DNA of 36,797 bases from Verrucomicrobiota bacterium. Its GTDB lineage: Bacteria; Verrucomicrobiota; Verrucomicrobiia; Opitutales; Opitutaceae. Positions 17,885 through 25,645 of this stretch are shown piece after piece. The stretch lies in assembly GCA_963205455.1 (NCBI GenBank), contig CAUJJL010000109.1, forward strand, positions 1 to 36,797, in the 5' to 3' direction. Numbering within the stretch: position 1 is the first letter of the stretch; each line of letters opens with the position of its first letter. The notes under the pieces were generated by a model. That model was not told the DNA's origin and made no database searches. It saw nothing but the letters and a program-made list of their open reading frames with translations. Position numbers and translations under genes: made by a program.

Positions 17885-18524
17885 TGCGGACTTGTCGGAG
17901 TTGATTGCGGATCGCGGACTTGAACTCGTCCACCGACAAGGCCGTGCGGCTGAGGTTGGAGGCAGCGATCGCAGGATGGGCGGATGAAGAGGATGTCAGG
18001 GACAACTCGACATCCGACGTTGAGGCGAGAGGAGCACCGTTGACGCGATACACCCGTTTGGCGCTCGTTGCTGCGTCGGTCTTGATGGCGTAAGCGCCGT
18101 GCCCCCAGCAAACCAACGGGCAGGCATCGACTCCGTTGTTTGCAACAAACAGGATGACTTCCTCTCCGGCAATGAAACGAGGCGAACCCTCGACGCGCAT
18201 TTCGTCGTCACCCACCCGGCCACCGAGGAATTCCAGTTTCAAGGTCCCTGATTCACCACTGCCAGTGAGATCCTCGCTCACGTGAAGCGTGACCCATGTC
18301 TTGATGACGCGAAAGCCCTGTTGATTCACCCAGGCGGATTCCGAGCCTTCAACGGTTGCCTGCACGATCCGTGTGGCCGAGGAGACAAGCTGGGAGAAGT
18401 CGGGCGGAATCACAGTCGTCGCGGTGGCGATGGGCGCGGCGAAAAGGGACGCGATCCAGAGAAGGAGCGCATAGGGGGTGACTTGTTTACCGGGTCTCAG
18501 ATTGCTGCAATAGCGACGAAGCAT
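17874..18524 (-). CDS. Small secreted protein of unknown function, partner of the matrixin
   Basis: This 216-residue protein has an N-terminal hydrophobic segment (about residues 15-36, ending PIATATT) that looks like a signal peptide. The mature part starts with VIPPDFSQLVSSATRIVQATVE, a pattern I have seen in a family often encoded next to matrixin-like proteases, with FLGGRVGDDEMRVEGSPRF and FIAGEEVILFVANN. It contains two Cys (CPLVCWGHG) that could pair. Its last 11 bases overlap the start of the protease gene, so the two are translationally coupled. A role as chaperone, inhibitor or cofactor of the protease is possible but unproven. The ATG at 18522-18524 gives the best signal peptide; an upstream in-frame start exists at 18569. 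Confidence 0.68.
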   Translation of the reverse strand: MLRRYCSNLRPGKQVTPYALLLWIASLFAAPIATATTVIPPDFSQLVSSATRIVQATVEGSESAWVNQQGFRVIKTWVTLHVSEDLTGSGESGTLKLEFLGGRVGDDEMRVEGSPRFIAGEEVILFVANNGVDACPLVCWGHGAYAIKTDAATSAKRVYRVNGAPLASTSDVELSLTSSSSAHPAIAASNLSRTALSVDEFKSAIRNQLRQVRNAN

Positions 18525-18851
18525 GGTGAACGAATGGCGAGTGTGCAGATGGAAGAAGCCGTCGTACACAGACCAGCAATAGCCCCTCCATCGGCGCTTT
18601 CAATGCGGGTTCTCGGAGGAGGATTTTGGTTTACGCCATTTTATCATCCAGCGTTCTTTTGACGGCCGACCGTCGCACGTGTTTGATGCATCATTGATAA
18701 GGCGAAGCGATTCATGCCGTTTGTATGCAAAATCAAGTGCTTTGGGCTGACCGGAAATTGCATCAAACGATCACGAATTTTGCAGGAACGCGCCGGTTGC
18801 AATGACAGAAATTCGGGTGGCGTGTCGAGGTGGCAGAAGTAGGGTCTTCCC
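18525..18851. promoter_or_regulatory. Divergent intergenic region with long-spaced inverted repeat
   Basis: This 327-bp gene-free stretch separates two divergent secreted-protein genes. It is more AT-rich than its surroundings. It contains GTTTGATGCA at 18681-18690 and the exact inverted copy TGCATCAAAC at 18759-18768. The first copy continues into a 10-bp palindrome TGATGCATCA at 18684-18693. These could be two operator sites for one regulator controlling both directions. I could not assign convincing -35/-10 pairs and see no RNA gene or open frame. Confidence 0.4.
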
Positions 18852-19532
18852 ATGATGCACAAGTTGGCATGCAAGGTATTCACGGGAATGGCTGTGCTTC
18901 TGATCGCACCTGCCATGCCGGCGAAAGCTCCCACGGGTGATCCGTCGCTCTGGGTGGTTGAACAGATGCCGGGTGGCACGGTCACGATGAAAGGCGGAGT
19001 AATGGAGATTCGTGACAAGGCGGGTTGCACAGTGTGGTGGCGCGAGAAGCTGACGGCGCCTGTGGAAATCAGTTTCACGGTGACACCGATCCTGGGTCCC
19101 ACGCCGAGCGATCGTGTTTCCGACGTGAATTGCTTCTGGATGGCGCAGGAGATTCAAAAAACGGATGCCCCCTTCGCACCTGGCAACGCACGCAGCGGGA
19201 AGTTTTCGGAGTACGATCGGCTGTTCACCTACTACGTCGGGTATGGTGCAAACAACAATACGACGACCCGCTTCCGCCGCTATGACGGCACGGCGCTGCG
19301 TCCGTTGTTGCCTGAGCATGATCTCTCGGACCGGAAATTCATGCTGACCGCCGGCAAGCCGGTTCACATCAGGGTTGTCGCGAAGGACGGAGCTGCCGAG
19401 TATTGGAGGGATGGCGAGCGCATCCTTCGTTTCAAGGATCCGCATCCGCTGGAGTGGGGGTGGTTTGGATTTCGCACGGTGAAGAGCCACCTGAGAATCA
19501 CGGATTTTTCAGTGGTGCGGGCAAGAAGGTAG
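18852..19532 (+). CDS. Secreted DUF6250-like protein (jelly-roll, glycan-degradation associated)
   Basis: The 226-residue product has a signal peptide (about residues 1-24). The remainder looks like the DUF6250 family: VWWREKLTAPVEISFTV, a RVSDVNCFWMA segment, YYVGYGANNNTTTRFRRYDG and EYWRDGERILRF. The predicted fold is a lectin-like beta sandwich. Family members occur beside or fused to polysaccharide lyases and sulfatases in glycan utilisation loci; catalytic activity is not established. Two adjacent ATG codons (18852 and 18855) are equally possible starts. The gene converges with the sulfatase gene. Confidence 0.72.
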   Translation: MMHKLACKVFTGMAVLLIAPAMPAKAPTGDPSLWVVEQMPGGTVTMKGGVMEIRDKAGCTVWWREKLTAPVEISFTVTPILGPTPSDRVSDVNCFWMAQEIQKTDAPFAPGNARSGKFSEYDRLFTYYVGYGANNNTTTRFRRYDGTALRPLLPEHDLSDRKFMLTAGKPVHIRVVAKDGAAEYWRDGERILRFKDPHPLEWGWFGFRTVKSHLRITDFSVVRARR

Positions 19533-19556
19533 ATCACAGGCACCTCCAACTGAGGT

Positions 19557-21230
19557 TCACTGCACGTTTTTTCTGCCTCCTGCGCTTCCCTTGAGAGGGC
19601 GGCCATCCGGGCCTTCGCCCGAAGGGTCAGTGAACGGCGAGCGATCAAAGGTCTTGCCGTCGCCAACTACCCTGGGATCACCCGCGTCCTTGAGTCGGCC
19701 AATCAACTGGGCAGCGAGTTCCTCTTTCATCTCCGCATAGTGCGGATCGCCTGCCACGTTCTTCACCTGGTCGGGATCCTTGCGCAGGTCATAGAGTTCC
19801 TCCAGGGGGCGCTTGCCGAAGGCGTGTTCGTAAAGCCAGCGCCACTGTGGATCGTCGCGGTGTGCGATCATCCAGGCCTTTGTCGGACCTCCATCCATGT
19901 CGGCGAAGCCAATGCGCGTATCCTCGACAAGCGCCCCACTGCGATAGGCTTCGGGGGTGAGTGCCTTCAGCGGATCGCCCATTGGCATGCGATCCGGCGC
20001 AAAGTTGCGGATGTAGACGAAGTCCTTTGTCCGCAGCGCCCGCATCGGATACGGCAAGTTTCCCTCGCGGGCGACGTCGACATGCCTTTCGCGACCGGAG
20101 ATGACCCACGTGCGATCCGGTTCGATCTGCCCCTCGCGTCCGGATTTCAGCAACGATACTAAGGATCGGCCATAGAGCCCGTCAGGGATCTTCACTCCAC
20201 CGATTTCCATGAACGTCGGTGCGAGATCCGGCAGCGAGACAAAGTCATCAACGATGCGGCCTCCTTTCACTCCGGGCACGTGGATCAGCAGGGCGACTGC
20301 AGTGCCGTGATCGTAGAGATTGCATTTCCCGAAAGGCACACCTGGCATTCCATGATCACCGCTCACGACGATCAAGGTGCGATCCGCGTCGCCGCTTGCC
20401 TGGAGTCGCTCCAGCAGGATCCCCAGTTCGGCATCGACGGCCTGGGATTCGCCGAGATAGTCGGCGACGTCCTCACGCACCTCCGGCACATCTGGAAGGA
20501 ACGCGGGCATCCTGCCCTTCAAGCGATCGGGATCGATGCCCCAGAGTTTCTTGCCCGAACCGCGGATCCATTTGCGATGGGTCGTCGTGGTGCCGAAGAA
20601 ATAGAGCCAAGGCTGGCCGGGCTTGCGATCAGCAAGAAAGGCATCGAAGTTTCCCCTCACCTGGGCAAGGATTTCTGCGCGCGCCGCCTCCACACTCATG
20701 CCCTTCTCCATGCGCGCATAGGATTCCTCCGAAAAATTATTGGGAGCACCGCCTGACTTTTCGTAGGCGTAACGCTGCCTACCGAACGGCGCGTCCACCG
20801 GGTTTCCCGGACTCCAGACCTTGTAGCTCTTGCCGATGTGGTAACCGGCATCACGCAGGAGCAGTGGGAAAGACGGGATGGACTCATCCCAGATTGCTCC
20901 GCGCAGGATCGCGCCGAGACCCGTGTTGAAGAAGTACCGGCCGGACAGCAGTGAGCTCCGGCTCGGTGTACAGCTCGGCGCGTTCACGAAGGCGTTGCGG
21001 AAGAGCACTCCGTCTTGTGCCACGCGATCGAAATGGGGAGTCGAGATGACATCGTTCAATCCCGTCCGGCCATCGAGCCCCTTGTAACAACTGGCATAGC
21101 GTCCCCAGTCGTCAGCGAATACGAATAGAATGTTCCAGCGGGGAGTGGAGGAAACGTTCGCGAACGCGCACAGTGGGAAAGCACAGGAGCAGACGAGGAC
21201 GAGAGTACGATAAAACAGGGCCGTTATCAT
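19557..21230 (-). CDS. Secreted sulfatase (S1, heparan N-sulfatase-like)
   Basis: The 557-residue product has a signal peptide (about 1-24). The N-terminal catalytic signature is SCTPSRSSLLSGR with the Cys (Cys87) that is converted to formylglycine, and the metal-binding FADDWGR (Asp40, Asp41) and SGDHGMPG are present. The C-terminal part has LEELYDLRKDPDQVKN, typical of SGSH-like S1 sulfatases. The enzyme removes sulfate from a glycan in the periplasm or outside the cell and needs a formylglycine-generating enzyme that is not in this window. The ATG at 21228-21230 gives a proper signal peptide; 21 more in-frame codons exist upstream. It lies in the same direction as the PIG-L and ThuA genes. 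Confidence 0.9.
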   Translation of the reverse strand: MITALFYRTLVLVCSCAFPLCAFANVSSTPRWNILFVFADDWGRYASCYKGLDGRTGLNDVISTPHFDRVAQDGVLFRNAFVNAPSCTPSRSSLLSGRYFFNTGLGAILRGAIWDESIPSFPLLLRDAGYHIGKSYKVWSPGNPVDAPFGRQRYAYEKSGGAPNNFSEESYARMEKGMSVEAARAEILAQVRGNFDAFLADRKPGQPWLYFFGTTTTHRKWIRGSGKKLWGIDPDRLKGRMPAFLPDVPEVREDVADYLGESQAVDAELGILLERLQASGDADRTLIVVSGDHGMPGVPFGKCNLYDHGTAVALLIHVPGVKGGRIVDDFVSLPDLAPTFMEIGGVKIPDGLYGRSLVSLLKSGREGQIEPDRTWVISGRERHVDVAREGNLPYPMRALRTKDFVYIRNFAPDRMPMGDPLKALTPEAYRSGALVEDTRIGFADMDGGPTKAWMIAHRDDPQWRWLYEHAFGKRPLEELYDLRKDPDQVKNVAGDPHYAEMKEELAAQLIGRLKDAGDPRVVGDGKTFDRSPFTDPSGEGPDGRPLKGSAGGRKNVQ

Positions 21231-21324
21231 GAGAAGTGGATGAGCCGTGGTTGCGATTCGTGAAATACAACGACTTGTTGGTTGTGATGTCACTCAAACG
21301 GGAAGCACCTCTGCACAGCGGAGC

Positions 21325-22203
21325 CTACTCGTGGTTCCAGCGGTGCAGGCGCGCCTCAAGGGTGGCTCGTTGGTCCGGAGTCTGCTTGAGTGGCGGCAGG
21401 TCGCGCTCAAGCTGCGCCAGGGTGGGGACCTCGCCCCAGGCGGTGATCTTGAAAACCTCGTGCGCATGCGGACCGGGGAGGCCGAGCTCGCGATTGCCCC
21501 GATCGAAGCGTTTGCGAAGTGTCACCATCCATTCCTCCAGGGATGCCGGCGGCGCCATTCGGTGGCGGCCCACCCAAGGCAGCCACTCGCGAATCTGCGA
21601 CTGATGGCACCACGTCATCTCTGCGATCTGGGAAAACACGGACTCCACGTCGACGGCAAAATCGAACGAGTTCGCTCCAGACATGTAGCCATCATACACG
21701 CTGAGGATCACAGGTACCTTGCAAGGTTTCGAATGGGTTTCATCCGCGGCATACTCCGGCGTGAACGCGTGCGGGACATTGATCAGGTACGCCACCCGCC
21801 GGACGGCGCCGGCGATGGTTTCATGGTCGTTGTGGATGCCTGCCAGGGTGTCGCCGGAGAGCGGAGGACAGAAGATATAATCCGGTTCAAAGTCGCGGAT
21901 CGTCTTCCAGAGCGCGGCGAGCAACGGGATGTCGATCTGCAAAGCCTCGCGCGGGACGCGTCCATCGGGAAGGCGAAGCACATCGAATTCGAATCCGCCT
22001 ATGCGGGCGGAGGCCTGCTGTTCGGTGAAGCGCAGCCGTGCGGTTTCCTCGCGCGTGCGGAAATGATGTCCGGCCGCGCCGTCGGTGCAGACCACCAGGC
22101 GCGTCCGCAGGTCTGGCCCAAGGTTCTGGCGCCAAAGTGCGAAGGTGCCAGCTGCGGTGAACTCATAGTCGTCAAAGTGAGCGTGCAGGAAGAGGACTTT
22201 CAT
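21325..22203 (-). CDS. PIG-L family deacetylase/hydrolase
   Basis: This 292-residue protein starts with FLHAHFDDYEF, the AHxDD metal and catalytic motif (His9, catalytic Asp11, Asp12), and has HNDHET (His127), the third zinc ligand. The set is complete, unlike the PIG-L half of the NagB fusion at 3507-5417. Family members remove N-acetyl groups from amino sugars (GlcNAc-PI, mycothiol precursor) using zinc. No signal peptide is visible, so it is cytosolic. The length is somewhat above the family's core because of an insert near residues 150-230. It lies between the sulfatase and the ThuA gene, suggesting work on an amino-sugar-containing glycan. Confidence 0.85.
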   Translation of the reverse strand: MKVLFLHAHFDDYEFTAAGTFALWRQNLGPDLRTRLVVCTDGAAGHHFRTREETARLRFTEQQASARIGGFEFDVLRLPDGRVPREALQIDIPLLAALWKTIRDFEPDYIFCPPLSGDTLAGIHNDHETIAGAVRRVAYLINVPHAFTPEYAADETHSKPCKVPVILSVYDGYMSGANSFDFAVDVESVFSQIAEMTWCHQSQIREWLPWVGRHRMAPPASLEEWMVTLRKRFDRGNRELGLPGPHAHEVFKITAWGEVPTLAQLERDLPPLKQTPDQRATLEARLHRWNHE

Positions 22204-22267
22204 CCGGATTCGGGGTACAGGGCAGATTCACTCCGCGCAGGGACCGCCTGGCTGAATATAAATCGAT

Positions 22268-23287
22268 CTAGGGCGAGATTGCCACCGGATGAAGTGAAGC
22301 CCGGTTTGCAGCCAATGCCGAGGCGCTTGGGGCTGGCAGGGTTACCTTGCCGGTGGCGGCCCATTCCGTGCCGCGCGCCAGCGTGATCTGAAAGCCGAGG
22401 CCTTGAAGCGCTTCCATGCCGTGTCCCAGAGCGGTGTGAAAGATGCGCCCTTTGCCATAGGAAATGGCCATGAGGAGGGGCTCCTCTTCCTGGGTCCGCG
22501 GAGATTTCGCGGAAGCGAGCACGAGCAGGTTTTTCGCGGGGCCGCGCAGACTGTCGTAGAGTTCATCCTGGGCGTGCATCCAGGTGGCAGGCAGGCCTCG
22601 CATGACGGGGTGGTCAGGAGCCTGCGCCTCGATGAGAAATTCGTGCTGTGGTCCATGGGCACCTCCACGACCGGGTGTCATGTCCCGGGTCCAATGCCCC
22701 TTGCGGAGGCGCAGGTAGGGGCCGTCCTTCTCGGTGCGATTTCCCCAGCCACCGAGTCCGATCATCTCATTGTACTCGGGCCATTCCGGGAAAGCGTTGT
22801 CGGCCGCATGGTAGGAGACAAAACCGCCGCCGTTCCTTACGAATGTGACAAACGCGGCCCTGACCGGTTCAGGCCAGTTTTCACCATTGTAGTTCGAGAG
22901 CACGACCGCGTAGTTCGAGAATACGGGTCGCCAGGTGGACCACAATTTTTCGTGCCGGGCCTGGTACTCGGCAAGTGCGGCCTCGTAGTCTTTGAGCTTC
23001 GCTTCGTGCGCAGCTCTTTCCCCTGCCGTTGCAGTCTTCGAAAGGGCTGGTCGGACGGGTGTGGTGGGCGTCGTGGAGATGTCGACCTGGAATCGGCCCG
23101 TGTCCTCGAGGATCCGCCTCAGCAAGGGAGTCGTCACCCGCCAGAGGTGGTTGTTCTGTCCATCGATGAGGAGCACACGGATCGGCGATCCAGCGCCTGC
23201 CTGCGGCGCTGTGTCAGTCTGCTTCGCCTGAGCGAACGGCAAGTTGAAGATTCCGAAACAAGCGAGAAGACGGATGTATGAGGACAT
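22268..23287 (-). CDS. Secreted ThuA-like domain protein (class I glutamine-amidotransferase-like fold)
   Basis: The 339-residue product has a signal peptide (about 1-20, ending PFAQA). A ThuA-type core follows: RVLLIDGQNNH, VVLSNYNGENWP, GGGFVSYHAADNAF, EYNEMIGLGGW, DHPVMRGLP and GKGRIFHTALGH. A roughly 45-residue charged, helix-prone insert (around residues 65-110) interrupts the N-terminal part. ThuA was first linked to trehalose use, but secreted relatives are common in glycan-degradation loci and their activity is not settled. The ATG at 23285-23287 begins a clear signal peptide; the frame is open for 64 more codons upstream but that stretch has no family similarity. Confidence 0.82.
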   Translation of the reverse strand: MSSYIRLLACFGIFNLPFAQAKQTDTAPQAGAGSPIRVLLIDGQNNHLWRVTTPLLRRILEDTGRFQVDISTTPTTPVRPALSKTATAGERAAHEAKLKDYEAALAEYQARHEKLWSTWRPVFSNYAVVLSNYNGENWPEPVRAAFVTFVRNGGGFVSYHAADNAFPEWPEYNEMIGLGGWGNRTEKDGPYLRLRKGHWTRDMTPGRGGAHGPQHEFLIEAQAPDHPVMRGLPATWMHAQDELYDSLRGPAKNLLVLASAKSPRTQEEEPLLMAISYGKGRIFHTALGHGMEALQGLGFQITLARGTEWAATGKVTLPAPSASALAANRASLHPVAISP

Positions 23288-23509
23288 TGCGGAGAATGAG
23301 GCGGAGACGCTCTCGAGCCCAAGGAGCATGAGGATTCTGAACGGATTCCACAAGGATCGATGAAGGGCCGCAGACGCGAGGCAATCTCCGTGTGCATTCG
23401 AACTCCCGTAGCTGACACCTGAATGCACGGCTGCCGGTGCAATCAGCTCCCGTGGGTCTCTCAACGCCTGGTCCGCCAAAGCGGGCGATTGATCGAGATC
23501 GGGAAGGGC

Positions 23510-23543
23510 CTCAGCGAAAACGAAACCACTTCGTCAAGCTGAG
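23510..23543 (-). terminator. Possible hairpin terminator at the end of the HpaB-type gene
   Basis: On the minus strand, a 5-bp stem ACGAA/TTCGT (23520-23534) is followed directly by TTTTC and is enclosed by CTCAGC/GCTGAG (23510-23515 and 23538-23543). It spans the stop codon region of the HpaB-like gene. The stem is short, so this is a weak candidate. Confidence 0.3.
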
Positions 23544-25000
23544 TACTCACTTTTCGAGTGCATGTCATAGCCATCCAGGCAACACTTAACCAGTGCGAGC
23601 GATTCCGTAAAGTCGTAGTTGCGGAAGGAGTAGGTTTTCGCGACGAAGGGAGCTCCGGAGTAGAACATCTCGTATTGCTGGTGCCGCCCGCCGAATTCCG
23701 AACCGATCATTTCCCAGGCGAGCTTGAACAGCTTCACCCGCTCGTCGGCGCTCACTCCCGGAGATTGCACATAACGTCGCAGGTCGGTGGCGGCATCGGG
23801 ATTGGCGAATTCGGCAACCGACGATGGAACCTGAAGGACTCCACCGCCGACCAGTTCCCGGAGCAGATGGATCATGCGCGGGTAGAGCTGCGCCTGCAGG
23901 CCCATCACGCCGTAGAGAAAACGCGGGTTGGGATGGACCACGCCGTTCGCGTTGGCAATGGCGGTGGATTCCGCGGCGAGCACCATTCCTTCAACGAGCG
24001 AGGCGAGTGATGCAATCTCGCCGAGGTCCCAGGTAACCGAAGGGATGGAGTCGACCCCGTTTGTGGAGCAGATCTTCCGCGCTAGGCCTGCGAGGAACTT
24101 CAGTTTGGTGACCAGTCGGATCTGGGCCTGTGTATTGCCCAGGATGTGCGCGGGTGTCTCGAACCACTGCGCACGGGTCAGGGCAACGTTTCGATCGACA
24201 AAAACGTGATCCCAGGGAACGAGTACGTCCCGGAACACCACCAGGGCGTCCGATTCGTCGAAGCGCGTCGAGAGCGGATAGTCGAATACGCTTGTCGCAC
24301 CCATGGCGTAGGGACGTCTTGGATACAGGCGCAGTCCCGGCGCGTTCATCGGGACTGCGACGGAGATGGCGTAGTTCTCATCACCCGGCTTCAGCGGCTG
24401 GATGCAGCTGAGAAAAAGGTAGTCGGAAATGGCTGATGCCGTGCCGAGCATCTGGGCTCCACGAATGATGAGACCCTCCGGAGTTTCCTTCAGGACCCCG
24501 GCAGGAATATGGGACTCCGCCTGTTCATGGGCCGTCTTCGAGCGATCCACCTGGGGCGGGATGATGACGTAGGTGACGTAAAGGTGTTCATCCCGGATTT
24601 TCTGGTGGAAGCGCTGGATGTTCTCTCCGAAACGCGCGCCTTGCCTGCCGAAGAGTTCCGGAGCGCTTGCGAAACCTGCGATGAAACCGGCGACGTGTTC
24701 CGGGCTGCGTCCCAACAGTCCGAACGTGTGTTCGGCGATTCGCGTCAACGCGTGCCGACGTCGGGCAAGATCCTCGCGCGAACGGGGAATGATGTGGGCG
24801 AGGGAGACGGGTTTGCCGCTGGACGGAGAGGTGAACGTCATCTCGTCCGGATGGCTTGCAATGAAGTCGTAGAGGCCGGCGACCGTTCTGCATACACCGG
24901 CGAATGCGGGATGCCGGGTGACGTCCTTGACCAACTTTCCATCGATCATGATTTCGCGGCCGTCTGACAGGGCGGCGAGATAGGAAGCGCCAGTTCTCAT
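23534..25000 (-). CDS. 4-hydroxyphenylacetate 3-hydroxylase family flavin monooxygenase (HpaB-like)
   Basis: The 488-residue product is full length for the HpaB family (group D two-component flavin monooxygenases). It starts MRTGASYLAALSDGREI, then has HPDEMTFTSPSSGKPV, an acyl-CoA-dehydrogenase-like helical core, and the C-terminal RMIHLLRELVGGGVLQVPSS and YEMFYSGAPF segments. Such enzymes use FADH2 supplied by a separate reductase to hydroxylate, or in some cases ring-open, a phenol or N-heterocycle. The reductase gene lies immediately upstream (17-bp gap). Neighbouring nitrilase-family, DUF2848 and cupin genes suggest the substrate is not plain 4-hydroxyphenylacetate, since none of the meta-cleavage genes for it are here. 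Exact substrate unknown. Confidence 0.85.
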   Translation of the reverse strand: MRTGASYLAALSDGREIMIDGKLVKDVTRHPAFAGVCRTVAGLYDFIASHPDEMTFTSPSSGKPVSLAHIIPRSREDLARRRHALTRIAEHTFGLLGRSPEHVAGFIAGFASAPELFGRQGARFGENIQRFHQKIRDEHLYVTYVIIPPQVDRSKTAHEQAESHIPAGVLKETPEGLIIRGAQMLGTASAISDYLFLSCIQPLKPGDENYAISVAVPMNAPGLRLYPRRPYAMGATSVFDYPLSTRFDESDALVVFRDVLVPWDHVFVDRNVALTRAQWFETPAHILGNTQAQIRLVTKLKFLAGLARKICSTNGVDSIPSVTWDLGEIASLASLVEGMVLAAESTAIANANGVVHPNPRFLYGVMGLQAQLYPRMIHLLRELVGGGVLQVPSSVAEFANPDAATDLRRYVQSPGVSADERVKLFKLAWEMIGSEFGGRHQQYEMFYSGAPFVAKTYSFRNYDFTESLALVKCCLDGYDMHSKSEYSA

Positions 25001-25017
25001 CTTGGAGTAGGTGCTGT

Positions 25018-25539
25018 TCAGCCGCCGTATTGCCAGCCGGTGTCGCGGAGCAGGAGGGGCGGGGTTTCGCGATTCAATCCAACATGGATGACCTGGCCAA
25101 GGACGACAGCGTGATCGCCTTGGGGCAGTTCAGCGCAATACTGCAACACCAGGTGCGTCGGCGCATCGGTCAGAAGCGGAACCGACAGTGGACCCAGGCG
25201 GTAGCTTTGACCGTTGATGGTGGATTCGTTTGCCTCGCGATTTTTGAAGAAGTGCATCGCGAACGCCTTTTGATCCGCCCCGAGCGGATGGAGTGCGTAT
25301 GACCGGGCCTTGGTTACAATCTCATAGATGTGACTATCGCGCCGCAGGCAGCAAACGACCATGGGTGGTTCGAACGAGGATTGGGTCACCCAATCGATCG
25401 TCGCCGCGGCGACTTGGTTCTCGAAGTGAGCGGTGATAACATGGATTCCGTACGGAATCATGCGGAGAACCTTCTTCCGGATCGCAGGATCGATTTCGGA
25501 GTGTGGTGTCGGCCGTGACGCTGGTGTTTCGCGATTCAC
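25018..25539 (-). CDS. Flavin reductase (HpaC-like), partner of the monooxygenase
   Basis: The protein belongs to the flavin-reductase-like FMN-binding split-barrel family: LRMIPYGIHVITAHFENQVAAATIDWVTQSSFEPPMV, then LGQVIHVG near the end. It supplies reduced flavin to the adjacent HpaB-like oxygenase. I choose the GTG at 25537-25539 (173 residues), because a near-perfect copy of the GntR-locus operator lies just upstream at 25542-25577. An ATG at 25567-25569 would place the start inside the operator, and a further in-frame TTG exists at 25641. The ATG at 25457-25459 (MIPYG) is too late, as the preceding helix is conserved in the family. Confidence 0.82.
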   Translation of the reverse strand: MNRETPASRPTPHSEIDPAIRKKVLRMIPYGIHVITAHFENQVAAATIDWVTQSSFEPPMVVCCLRRDSHIYEIVTKARSYALHPLGADQKAFAMHFFKNREANESTINGQSYRLGPLSVPLLTDAPTHLVLQYCAELPQGDHAVVLGQVIHVGLNRETPPLLLRDTGWQYGG

Positions 25540-25541
25540 GT

Positions 25542-25577
25542 TTGATATGCAATGTGCAGTATGTTGCATTTCGTCAA
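25542..25577 (-). promoter_or_regulatory. Operator element in front of hpaC-like gene (copy B)
   Basis: Read on the minus strand, this 36-bp block matches the block at 31960-31996 in 32 of 36 aligned positions with one single-base gap. Its core is ATGCAACATACTGCAC (25554-25569), and ATGCAA/TTGCAT form an 11-bp-spaced inverted repeat. A TTGACG resembling a -35 box borders it upstream. It lies 2 bases before the chosen GTG start. By position and similarity it is the probable binding site of the GntR/FCD regulator encoded at 31286-31951. Confidence 0.7.
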
Positions 25578-25645
25578 TCACGAAGTACAAATCATTGAAG
25601 AAGCTGAGAGCGTCGAGATGACTGCCTTTATGCAGCGCCAAGGTG

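Noticed and set aside
21247..22386. 379-codon open frame on the plus strand
   Set aside because: It is antisense to the PIG-L gene, whose motifs are complete; the product has no family features.
23288..23479. N-terminal extension of the ThuA-like gene
   Set aside because: The stretch has no family similarity and would bury the signal peptide that begins at 23287.
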